The notes beneath the pieces are model-generated. The model saw nothing but the letters and a program-made list of their open reading frames with translations, had not been told where the DNA came from and did no database searches. Positions 36,065 to 44,202 of a stretch of 64,000 nucleotides of DNA are shown here, one piece after another. Position numbers and translations under genes: made by a program. The stretch lies in assembly GCF_002240415.1 (NCBI RefSeq), contig NZ_CP020028.1, forward strand, positions 3,125,501-3,189,500, in the 5' to 3' direction. The stretch comes from Paenibacillus kribbensis. Lineage in GTDB: Bacteria; Bacillota; Bacilli; Paenibacillales; Paenibacillaceae. The first letter of the stretch is position 1, and the number at the start of each line of letters is the position of its first letter.

Positions 36065-36746
36065 ATGTTTGAAAAAGATGAGCAAGAAATTCTCGCTTAT
36101 TACGATGGTGGCGCGGAAATAGATTTGTTTGATCTATCCCCCCAAGCCATTGAATTCGCTCGTCAGCAACAACGGAGCAAACCCGTAATCAGCAAGCTCG
36201 AAACCGCAGATGCTAGAAATGTGAACCGTGAAGATGAAAGTGCAGATATCGTTCTATTAATGGGTCCTTTATATCATTTAACGGAGCAGCATGAACGAAT
36301 AAAAGCACTGCAAGAAGCGGCACGTGTCTTAAAAAAGGGTGGGACGCTGATCACTTCAGCTATATCCAGGTTTGGCTCGTTGTTTCGGGGATTATCTGTA
36401 TACGGCGACCACAATACCATTGTCGAAGAAGACGTGTTCATGGACATGGTTAGACAAGAGCTGACGAATGGCCAGCATGTACTCCCTTCCAACGTATCCC
36501 TCTTTTATCGCTCGCTCCTACTTTCATACACCTGCTGCCTTGCGAGCCGACTGGCAAGCGGCTGGATTGCAGGAGCCTCGTATTTTCGGAGTAGAGGGAC
36601 CTGTCTGGATTGCTCCCGGTTTTAAAGAAAAGTGGATGGTCCCAGACCATCGCAGACGTTTGTCGGCTATTGCACGGCAGGTGGAAGAGCAGGAGTCCAT
36701 CATCGGTATGAGCCCGCATATGCTTGCGGTCGGCACCAAGTCGTGA
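36065..36746 (+). pseudogene. Broken class I SAM-dependent methyltransferase
   Basis: ATG 36065 (MFEKDEQEILAYYDGGAE) begins like a normal methyltransferase of this type. The frame then jumps straight to IDLFDLSPQAIEFARQQ, so about 45 residues including the glycine-rich SAM motif I are deleted. Motifs II-III (ETADARNVNREDESADIVLLMG, VLKKGGTLITS) are intact. Near 36490 the frame shifts by one, and the correct C-terminus (YPSFIARSYFHTPAALRADW and on to GMSPHMLAVGTKS) continues to a stop at 36746. The deletion plus the frameshift make it non-functional. Its ribosome site (GAGGTG) is intact. Confidence 0.8.
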
Positions 36747-36824
36747 ATGGTATGCCTTTATGTGAATGGTAGCTTTTACGTGAATATTATGTGTCTTTAC
36801 ATGAACACAGCAAGGGTAGGATGT

Positions 36825-37457
36825 TTACCTGTTAAGCCGTGCGTTCAAAAGCTGATCGTATCCGTACTGCTGGCGGGTAAGCTCCTCCTTGCGCTGTTTT
36901 TCCACTGCTTTTACCCCCAGTTCCCATGCTGCCTCCGGCTTCATCACAAATACTCCGTCATCATCACCCAAAATAAGATCACCCGGATGTACGCTGACCC
37001 CAAACAGACTTATCGGCATATTCACCTCCCCTTCCAGTTCCAGTGTGCGTGTAGTCAAGGCGCTAATCCCTTTTGAAAAGACGGGAAATTGCAGTTGGTT
37101 CAGCACGCTAACATCCGTGACACAGCCGGAAACAATCACCCCCGCCAGCTGTTTTTTCAGCGCTACATAGGCTCTGAATTCCCCCCAGCAGGCTCTGGCA
37201 TCGTCACCAGACATATCGACGACAAGCACATCACCCGCTTGTGCCAATTCCAGTGCATGACGGATCGCGGTGGAATCCAGATGGGGAAGCCTCACCGTAA
37301 CCGCATTCCCCAACAAACGAATAGGACGGAACAATGGCTGCGCTCCCTGCATACATCCAAAATCCGTAAAATGCCCTATCGTGGAAGCACTAATATGCTG
37401 ATAAAGCTCCAGTAGCTCCTTCGTTACACCCTCGACACGAGGTTGAATCCGAAACAT
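36825..37457 (-). CDS. RraA-like protein (HMG aldolase / oxaloacetate decarboxylase family)
   Basis: 210 residues; ATG 37457 follows AAAGGAGC. RraA fold with the substrate/metal segment GDVLVVDMSGDDARACWGE and GVIVSGCVTDV near residues 75-115. Members are aldolases for 4-hydroxy-4-methyl-2-oxoglutarate, oxaloacetate decarboxylases, or RNase E inhibitors; the last is unlikely in a Firmicute. The substrate cannot be told. It lies in the same direction as, and 34 bases after, the iron-reductase gene, and may be read through from the iron operon. Confidence 0.82.
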   Translation of the reverse strand: MFRIQPRVEGVTKELLELYQHISASTIGHFTDFGCMQGAQPLFRPIRLLGNAVTVRLPHLDSTAIRHALELAQAGDVLVVDMSGDDARACWGEFRAYVALKKQLAGVIVSGCVTDVSVLNQLQFPVFSKGISALTTRTLELEGEVNMPISLFGVSVHPGDLILGDDDGVFVMKPEAAWELGVKAVEKQRKEELTRQQYGYDQLLNARLNR

Positions 37458-37491
37458 GCAAGTCAGCTCCTTTTGGGATCATAGTTCCTAC

Positions 37492-38379
37492 TTAGCTCGT
37501 ACCATGTATTTTGGGACAGGTAGGGCAATAGCCGCCGCCCTTGTCCTTCATCTGATAAAAATAACAGCAGGTTTTGCGCACACGTACTGCTTGCACCGTG
37601 TCCATAGATGCGGTGGATACAGAGATCATCGGGGTACGCTGTGTACGAGCAGAGTCTGCATACCGAGCCAGCGGGTTGTGTCGTTCACCAAACAAATGAG
37701 CCGGTGCTTCATAGATCAAGTATTTAAAATCCTCTTCTATCCGCAGCCGATCCCCGCCATTCAGCTCCTGCCAGATGCGCTTCTCATACAGCGCATAGAC
37801 ATAGATGGCGGTGTTTTCCCATAATACCGTTCTCGGAATGGAGGCAACAGCAGAAACCGTGCGCCATATCGGGGCCAAATGCTCTGCAAATACCTGCCTG
37901 ATGACGTAATCACGCCAAGCATGACGCTGATACTGATGCTGGGCTGTATCACCGTTATCCCTGTCCCCATCTTCCGTTTCACCGCCATATTCCGTATGTT
38001 TGTTATATTCACTAACCCGCAGTCTGTTCAAATGCAGCCTTGGAAGCCACGTATCCTTGACAAAATCAGAACGAATCGCACAATCGGCAATCCCGACTCC
38101 CAGCATCTTGTTATATACAGACATCGCATACAGAGCCGGGGATACGATCAAAAAACCGTATCGTTTCGCCAAGGCAGAGGCCGTCACCTTACGTGAAGAA
38201 AAATCATGCAGTTCTGACAGGAGATCCAGATAGATGGTACATGCAGATGCATCGAGCAGATCTTCAGCGGGTAGATCGTATCGGCCAGTGGGTGCTTGTG
38301 CATCGCTGCTGATTCGCAGTTTTTCCGTGAGATACGACCATTCCGCAGGCTCAAACGAAGACGTTTTGCCGTACGGCAT
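37492..38379 (-). CDS. FhuF-like ferric siderophore reductase
   Basis: 295 residues. The C-terminus has CCYFYQMKDKGGGYCPTCP, the CC-x10-C-x2-C pattern that binds the [2Fe-2S] cluster in FhuF, and the middle has the FhuF/IucA-type helical core (SALAKRYGFLIVSPALYAM). It would reduce iron from the imported ferri-siderophore in the cytoplasm. ATG 38379 overlaps the end of the ATPase gene by 29 bases, so it belongs to the uptake operon. Residues 128-150 form a short Asp/Glu/Gly-rich insert. Confidence 0.85.
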   Translation of the reverse strand: MPYGKTSSFEPAEWSYLTEKLRISSDAQAPTGRYDLPAEDLLDASACTIYLDLLSELHDFSSRKVTASALAKRYGFLIVSPALYAMSVYNKMLGVGIADCAIRSDFVKDTWLPRLHLNRLRVSEYNKHTEYGGETEDGDRDNGDTAQHQYQRHAWRDYVIRQVFAEHLAPIWRTVSAVASIPRTVLWENTAIYVYALYEKRIWQELNGGDRLRIEEDFKYLIYEAPAHLFGERHNPLARYADSARTQRTPMISVSTASMDTVQAVRVRKTCCYFYQMKDKGGGYCPTCPKIHGTS

Positions 38380-39166
38380 CTATCTTCCTCCCCTTTCCAT
38401 GCGGAATAAACATCGGAGTCCCGTACAACGGATCAGGAATGACTTGACAGCGCAGTTGGAATACAGTCTCCACCGTCTCTGAGGTCATGATTTCTTCCGG
38501 CTTTCCCTGCGCATAAATACGCTTGTCATGTACTGCAACCATATGGTGCGCATAACGGCAGGCCAAATTCAGATCATGCAGCACCATAACAATGGTCCGT
38601 CCTTCGCGTTCATTCAGATCAAACAGCAGGTCCAGAATCTCAATTTGATGTGTCATGTCCAAATAAGTCGTCGGTTCATCCAATAAAATCATGTCCGTCC
38701 CCTGCGCCAAAGTCATGGAAATCCATGCACGCTGACGCTGTCCACCGGATAAAGAATCCACCGGACGGTCCGCGAAGGCCTCCAATTGTGTTGCCCGCAG
38801 CGCGTTTTGCACCTGCTCCTCATCCTCTACCGACCACTGTTTGAGCCAGCTCTGATGCGGATATCTGCCCTGCTTGACCAACTGATATACCGTTAGCCCT
38901 TCCGGGGCCGAGGGTCCCTGCGGCAAAATGGACAGCCTTTTGGCAATTTGCTTGGAGGGGAGCTCAGCAATCGCCTGCCCATCCAGCAGCACCGCTCCTG
39001 CTGCAGGCTTTAACAGCCGCGCCATGGCACGTAAAATCGTCGATTTTCCACAGCCATTACTGCCTACTAGCACCGTAATCTTTCCCTCCGGGATTTGCAG
39101 GTCCAGCTCTTGAATAACCGGATCTGTCCCATAGTTAATCATCAGGTCCTTCATCTCTAAACCCAT
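38351..39166 (-). CDS. Ferric siderophore ABC transporter, ATP-binding protein (FecE/FhuC type)
   Basis: 271 residues. Walker A GSNGCGKST, signature LSGGQRQRAW, Walker B MILLDEPTTYLD and the switch His in MVLHDLNLACRYAHH are all present. It drives import through the two permeases encoded just upstream. ATG 39166 follows GGGAGGGAAG. The order SBP-permease-permease-ATPase-reductase is standard for hydroxamate or carboxylate siderophore uptake. Confidence 0.94.
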   Translation of the reverse strand: MGLEMKDLMINYGTDPVIQELDLQIPEGKITVLVGSNGCGKSTILRAMARLLKPAAGAVLLDGQAIAELPSKQIAKRLSILPQGPSAPEGLTVYQLVKQGRYPHQSWLKQWSVEDEEQVQNALRATQLEAFADRPVDSLSGGQRQRAWISMTLAQGTDMILLDEPTTYLDMTHQIEILDLLFDLNEREGRTIVMVLHDLNLACRYAHHMVAVHDKRIYAQGKPEEIMTSETVETVFQLRCQVIPDPLYGTPMFIPHGKGRKIDAVRQNVFV

Positions 39167-39208
39167 GCAGCTTCCCTCCCATATCGTGAAGTCATTCTAT
39201 TTCAGTCC

Positions 39209-40300
39209 TTAATGCCGATTCCGTCGCTGAAGCAGCAAATACAGAAAAAACGGCGCCCCTACGCCAGCTGTAAAAATACCTGCGGGAACATCAATAGGAT
39301 AAAAGGCCGTGCGGGCCAGCAAATCAGCGAGATACACCAGCAATCCCCCTACCAGTGCTGACACCAGCGTCAGTCCGCCCATAGAGCGGCCTACCAATCG
39401 ACGTGCAATATGTGGCGCAATTAATCCGACAAAGCCAATCGCTCCCGCGACTGCTACCGCAGTTCCGGCGAGAATTACACTGAGCAGCAGCAGAATCACA
39501 CGATGCCGCTGCACCTCTACGCCCAGCCCGGTGGCTACATCATCCCCCAGCTCCTGTGTGTTGAGACTGCGTGCAAAATAGAGAACCAGAGGTGTACAGA
39601 CTCCAATAGCGATCAACATCGTATATACGTTGCTCCACGACGCTCCATACACGCTGCCCGTCAGCCAGATATAAGCCTTGCCGGCTGTAAAGGACGAGCT
39701 CATAACCAACATCAGCGTCGTAACCGAACTCATGGCAGAAGCCAAACCAATCCCCACCAGCACCAGTCGGATGGGTGTTACGCCGTCCTTCCAGGCCAGC
39801 ACGTACACTAGCAGCGATACGATCAGTGCGCCAGCTACAGCCGCCACAGGCAGCCATTGGAAGCTCAAAACAGCTCCTCCATAAGCAATGAACGTCACTG
39901 CAGCAGCAGATGCCCCGCCTGTAATGCCCAGGATATCCGGAGATGCCAGCGGATTGCGAATAATGCCCTGAAGCACCGCTCCCGCGATGCCCAAAGCCGC
40001 GCCAACCAGCACTCCCGTAACCGCTCGCGGGAACCGCAGTCTGTACAAAATAAAGTCATATTCGTCTGAACTGCGTCCCCATATCGCTCGAAGCACTTCC
40101 CAAGGACGTACATACGTATCCCCCCAGCCCACACTGATCACACCTATGATCAGAAGCGCCAGGGCCAAACCACCCATCATCCATAACACTTTCTTTTCCA
40201 ACTGGATATGAAATTGGCCGTTCCTGCTCCGCAGCGTTACATAACGCCTCTTGTTCAACCTGCCTGTGCTGGCACCATGGTTCACTTTCATACGCTTCAT
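39209..40300 (-). CDS. FecCD-family siderophore permease, second subunit
   Basis: ATG 40300 is chosen: it forms an ATGA overlap with the preceding permease stop and sits 8 bases from AGGAGG. 363 residues with about ten membrane segments after a basic N-terminal stretch of some 40 residues. GVLVGAALGIAGAVLQGIIRNPLASPDILGI and GAIGFVGLIAPHIAR-like loops (the ATPase-coupling EAA-type region) define the family. Confidence 0.93.
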   Translation of the reverse strand: MKRMKVNHGASTGRLNKRRYVTLRSRNGQFHIQLEKKVLWMMGGLALALLIIGVISVGWGDTYVRPWEVLRAIWGRSSDEYDFILYRLRFPRAVTGVLVGAALGIAGAVLQGIIRNPLASPDILGITGGASAAAVTFIAYGGAVLSFQWLPVAAVAGALIVSLLVYVLAWKDGVTPIRLVLVGIGLASAMSSVTTLMLVMSSSFTAGKAYIWLTGSVYGASWSNVYTMLIAIGVCTPLVLYFARSLNTQELGDDVATGLGVEVQRHRVILLLLSVILAGTAVAVAGAIGFVGLIAPHIARRLVGRSMGGLTLVSALVGGLLVYLADLLARTAFYPIDVPAGIFTAGVGAPFFLYLLLQRRNRH

Positions 40301-41301
40301 TTCCACGCCCCTCCTTTACGGGCAATGTAGATGAAAAAGGGAACCCCGATCAAAGCCGTAATCACACCAATCGGAATTTCCTGCGGTGAAATCAGCACTC
40401 TGGCAGCAGTATCGGCCGACACCAATAACAAAGCACCCAATACCGCCGAAAAAGGGGTAATCCAGCGATAATCCGCACCAACCAAAGCCCGCGCCACATG
40501 CGGAATGATCAGACCGACGAAGCCAATCGCCCCCGCAATCGCAACAGAGCATCCAGCCAGCACCACAATAATGAGTCCCATGGCGCATTTTACCCATAAC
40601 GTATTTTGCCCCAGGCCCTTCGCTACATCTTCCCCGGTCACAAGCAGATTCACCGCTCTACCCATCAACATCGCCGAGATCCCCGCCACCAGCATAAAAG
40701 GAAATAGAGGCTGCAGCATCTCCAGCGAACGTCCGCTGACAGAGCCAGCCATCCAGAACAACACATTTTGCATCCCCGTTTCATTCATCACCAAAATAAT
40801 CTGGATCATCGACATAAACAAGGCGTGAATGGCAGAGCCGGACAATACAATCTTGATCGGTGTCAAACCATCCCGACCTAATGAACCGATGACATATACC
40901 AGCACAGCCGCCAGTCCTGCGCCGATCAAGGCAAAGCCCATCAGAGACATCATGGACTGGACCGAAAACACGACCGCAGCGATAGAAACGAAGAATAAAG
41001 CACCCGCATTGATACCGAACGTGCTCGGCGAAGCCAACGGGTTGCGAGTAAGCGCCTGCATAAAGGCTCCTGCCATCGCCAAGCCCGCGCCTACAACAGC
41101 AGCAATGATTATGCGCGGCAAACGTTCGGTATGTATCAGCACATGCTCTACATTTTGAGCATCATAATACAGTAGAGAAGATATCATCAATTGCGGTGGA
41201 ATCAGCGTTCTGCCCAGCAGCAGGCCAAGGAACAAGGCACCCGCGAGCAGGATCAGACATACACCAAGTCCAGTCCATTTTCTTACAATCGTCGTTAGCA
41301 T
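40297..41301 (-). CDS. FecCD-family siderophore permease, first subunit
   Basis: 334 residues, ten predicted membrane segments. The AGAFMQALTRNPLASPSTFG and GAIGFVGLIIPHVARALVG motifs are typical of FecCD/BtuC permeases. ATG 41301 follows GTGAGGATATG. It forms a heterodimer with the next gene product. 109 bases separate it from the binding-protein gene upstream; no terminator is evident there. Confidence 0.93.
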   Translation of the reverse strand: MLTTIVRKWTGLGVCLILLAGALFLGLLLGRTLIPPQLMISSLLYYDAQNVEHVLIHTERLPRIIIAAVVGAGLAMAGAFMQALTRNPLASPSTFGINAGALFFVSIAAVVFSVQSMMSLMGFALIGAGLAAVLVYVIGSLGRDGLTPIKIVLSGSAIHALFMSMIQIILVMNETGMQNVLFWMAGSVSGRSLEMLQPLFPFMLVAGISAMLMGRAVNLLVTGEDVAKGLGQNTLWVKCAMGLIIVVLAGCSVAIAGAIGFVGLIIPHVARALVGADYRWITPFSAVLGALLLVSADTAARVLISPQEIPIGVITALIGVPFFIYIARKGGAWK

Positions 41302-41410
41302 CGTTGCATATCCTCACTCTTTCAGCAGCAATGTACAACACAAAAGAAGGATGAGAGATCTAGACCCCTCACCCCTCTGCTGTATTTCCGTCTTGCTTTA
41401 TGATAGTTAT

Positions 41411-42382
41411 TTATAATTTCAGATCATACAATTGATAAAGATCATCCAGCATCAGATTTGCGCTCAAATAGCCACCGGCCAGATTCCAATTCACTTCATT
41501 AACCTTAAAAATGCTCTTTTTCTTGTATGCATCAAGGTTTTTCCACAAAGGATGGCTTGTCCAAGCCTCATAATTTTTTTCAATAGCAGCCTGATCCTTA
41601 CCCGAGTTAAATACGAACAACGTATCTGCATTCATGTCTGGTATGCTTTCCTTGCTGTTGACTTTGATTCCCCATTTGTCCGCTTCTTGCTCAGGAGGAC
41701 GGGTGAAGCCCAGCTCCTTCAGGATCTGTCCTGCGAAGCCCATATAATAAATACGCGCATGGTCTGCCCGGAAATTAACGATGGAAGCCTTGATCGGCAG
41801 GCGATCACCCATTTTCTTTTTAAAGTCCGCTACACGCTGATCCCAATCTGCCAGCAATTGTGCCCCCTTGTCCTCCTGATTCAACACTTGCCCGATCAGC
41901 TTCACCGTATCTTTCCACTCATATAGCTGATCGACGGCAACCGTAGGTGCGATTTCCGACAATTGCTGGTACGTCGCTTCGTTACGGAATTTGGTTGCAA
42001 TGATGACATCCGGCTTCAGTTTATAGATTTCCTCCATATTCGGCTGTGTCTCCAGACCAACTGTCGGAATCCCTTCGAGATCCTTTTTCAAATAATCATA
42101 CACCGGCTCGGTTCCACTCGCCTCCACAATCCCCACAGGCTTTATACCATAGGCGATCATAACATCGTTGGCTCCGTTATACAGCGTTACGACCCGCTTG
42201 GGTGTACCCTTAATTTCGGTTTTACCCAAGACATGCTCGATGGTGCGTACGGAGTCGGTTGAGGAAGCTTCTGGCGCTCCACCGGCATTCGTACCCGCAC
42301 CTCCAGCACCGCAGCCTGATAAAAGCAGCAATACAACCATGAGTGCAACCCATATACTCCCTTTGCTTGATGCTCGGAACAT
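41411..42382 (-). CDS. Iron-siderophore substrate-binding lipoprotein
   Basis: ATG 42382 (MFRASSKGS) is chosen behind GGGGGAATAG; a longer frame to 42433 would run through the Fur box. 323 residues with a lipoprotein signal peptide and lipobox LLSGC (Cys24). Then comes the helical-backbone two-lobe FepB/FhuD fold (ETQPNMEEIYKLKPDVIIA, PTVAVDQLYEWKDTVKLIGQVL). It captures the ferri-siderophore outside the membrane for the permeases. Expression is likely Fur-controlled through 42415-42429. Confidence 0.93.
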   Translation of the reverse strand: MFRASSKGSIWVALMVVLLLLSGCGAGGAGTNAGGAPEASSTDSVRTIEHVLGKTEIKGTPKRVVTLYNGANDVMIAYGIKPVGIVEASGTEPVYDYLKKDLEGIPTVGLETQPNMEEIYKLKPDVIIATKFRNEATYQQLSEIAPTVAVDQLYEWKDTVKLIGQVLNQEDKGAQLLADWDQRVADFKKKMGDRLPIKASIVNFRADHARIYYMGFAGQILKELGFTRPPEQEADKWGIKVNSKESIPDMNADTLFVFNSGKDQAAIEKNYEAWTSHPLWKNLDAYKKKSIFKVNEVNWNLAGGYLSANLMLDDLYQLYDLKL

Positions 42383-42414
42383 TTCTCTATTCCCCCTATT
42401 TAGATCGCCAATAA

Positions 42415-42441
42415 TGATATTCATTCTCATCATTAATTATA
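42415..42441 (-). promoter_or_regulatory. Fur box and -10 of the uptake operon
   Basis: TGAGAATGAATATCA (minus strand, 42415-42429) differs from the TGATAATNATTATCA Fur core at two positions. TATAAT (42436-42441) lies just upstream, so the box covers the predicted transcription start. Confidence 0.72.
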
Positions 42442-42479
42442 AAGAGGGGTCTTAGTATGACCATGGACGTTAACGTTCT

Positions 42480-44096
42480 TTATTTGGACGAATCAGACAA
42501 CAGCAGCTCTAACGATTTGTCCAATAATAGATCGTGAGACAACGAAGTATAGCATGTATACAGGTGTCTGCTATCACACATATGGTGTACGGCCCCATTC
42601 CGTACCGCCTTTAGCTGCTGCCATTCGGGGGAACGCCACAGTGCCAGACACTCCTGCTGAATTGCTTGTTCTTCACAGGCGTTGCCATAATGGCGATAAC
42701 AAGTCAGCAGAATGCGGTCTGCATCAAATTCATTCAGCTCACTCACCGTTACCTCCCGGTAATGGGCGATATTCTCGACCCCCGCAGGCATCGCCAGCTT
42801 CAAGTCTCCATACAAAACCGATCCCACATTCCGCTGTCCATACACACACATTTTCTGGTTCCCAACCCCAACGATCAGCACGCTCTCCCCTCCGAGCTTT
42901 TGCCTGACCTTTCGGGAAATCCGTTCTGCTTTCGTTTCATAGCGCTCCAACCATTCAACCGCTTCTGCATCCTTGCCGACAATGCGGGCTATCGACTGAA
43001 AATGAGTACGCCAGCTTTGGAAAAAGGGTACGGTGACGGTGGGCGCAATCTGCTCGTACATTTTTTCCTTTTTTGATTTCTCAAAATCCCTGAATTCACA
43101 GGTTAAAATCAGCTCAGGCCGGGCCGACATCAGCCTTTCCAGATCGGGCTGAACCTCACCTACTGATATCGTGTTGCAAAAGCCTTCGGTGACAGGGTAA
43201 GCCTTGTTAATCACCGCCGCATATGGCTCTATGCCCAGTGCAATCAAATGTCCGGTTAACAGATGCTTGAGCGAAGCGATTTTATCCGTATATCGAATCG
43301 TATTGACGTAGGCTGAGGGGGAGCGTCCAGTGGCGGCTTTAAATTTACGGCTAAAATAGAACTCATCGCTAAAGCCGACACCGTGAGCAATTGTGCGAAA
43401 AGAATCACGAGTGAGCACCAGCGCTTGCTTCGCGTGATTCATACGAATGTCTGTCAAATATTCCATTGGGCTTTTGCCGATCATTTTTTTGAACATACGC
43501 GAATAATAATCGGCACTCATTCCTGCCAGCTCTGCCAGCTTGTCCCGCGTAATATCGGAAGCGTAATGCTGCTCCATGTAGTGGAGCGTCAAGGTCACCG
43601 CCTGCTGCACGTCCGGCTTCTGATCCCGGCTCACATGCTGAAACAATGACATCAGCATTTCCTGAAATAAAATATTGGCCTTCATTTGGTCCCATATACG
43701 ATCACAATGATGCTTCTTCTTGATTTCCTCGACTCTGTCCATCACAAAACGGAAGTGGGGAATGTTCCATTCTTGTGGTCCGATGGCCTCTGCAGGTATG
43801 TAACAGTCCAGCTCCCCCGACGGCTGTAATGCCAGAAAACGGATGACATAATAATCTGCCGGAGCGCCGGACAACAGATGGAGCTTCATGACTGCGCCAG
43901 GAGCGAGCATAAAGCCCTTTTGACGGTAAAGAGGATACGTCATTCCATCAATGACGATATCCCCTTCCCCTTCATTGAATAATAACAACGTATGAAAAGA
44001 CGTTTCTTGCCGGGAGAAAGATCGGCCAGAGCACACATGCTGAATATCTTGCAGTTTATAAAGAAATGAAGTAAAAGATTGATCCTGCGTATTCAT
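42480..44096 (-). CDS. AraC-family activator with siderophore-binding domain (Btr-like)
   Basis: 538 residues from ATG 44096 (MNTQDQSFTS), which follows AAGGCTGGGAG. A longer frame exists to 44183, but a TATAAT at 44154-44159 lies inside it. N-terminal cupin-like domain (about 1-140), two AraC HTH motifs (about 165-265: ITRDKLAELAGMSADYYSRM and IAHGVGFSDEFYFSRKF), then a FepB/FeuA-type binding domain to the end. B. subtilis Btr has this layout and activates siderophore uptake when the ferri-siderophore binds its C-terminal domain. Sitting between biosynthesis and uptake genes, this protein probably senses the siderophore made here. Confidence 0.88.
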   Translation of the reverse strand: MNTQDQSFTSFLYKLQDIQHVCSGRSFSRQETSFHTLLLFNEGEGDIVIDGMTYPLYRQKGFMLAPGAVMKLHLLSGAPADYYVIRFLALQPSGELDCYIPAEAIGPQEWNIPHFRFVMDRVEEIKKKHHCDRIWDQMKANILFQEMLMSLFQHVSRDQKPDVQQAVTLTLHYMEQHYASDITRDKLAELAGMSADYYSRMFKKMIGKSPMEYLTDIRMNHAKQALVLTRDSFRTIAHGVGFSDEFYFSRKFKAATGRSPSAYVNTIRYTDKIASLKHLLTGHLIALGIEPYAAVINKAYPVTEGFCNTISVGEVQPDLERLMSARPELILTCEFRDFEKSKKEKMYEQIAPTVTVPFFQSWRTHFQSIARIVGKDAEAVEWLERYETKAERISRKVRQKLGGESVLIVGVGNQKMCVYGQRNVGSVLYGDLKLAMPAGVENIAHYREVTVSELNEFDADRILLTCYRHYGNACEEQAIQQECLALWRSPEWQQLKAVRNGAVHHMCDSRHLYTCYTSLSHDLLLDKSLELLLSDSSK

Positions 44097-44139
44097 GGCT
44101 CCCAGCCTTTCTATATATTGATCATTATTCTCCATGTTA

Positions 44140-44183
44140 TGAGAACTCTTTTCATTATATATAGACTGGGTCGGATTTTGCAA
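44140..44183 (-). promoter_or_regulatory. Promoter of the AraC-type regulator, with weak Fur-like site
   Basis: TTGCAA (44178-44183), 18 bases, and TATAAT (44154-44159) on the minus strand form a fair SigA promoter. The adjoining TGAAAAGAGTTCTCA (44140-44154) is only a loose Fur-box match (four mismatches). Confidence 0.4.
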
Positions 44184-44202
44184 AATGGAATTGCGCTCAA
44201 GC

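Noticed and set aside
36825..37457. RNase E inhibitor RraA in the strict sense
   Set aside because: Firmicutes of this type lack the E. coli-type RNase E partner; the catalytic-type residues favour an aldolase or decarboxylase.
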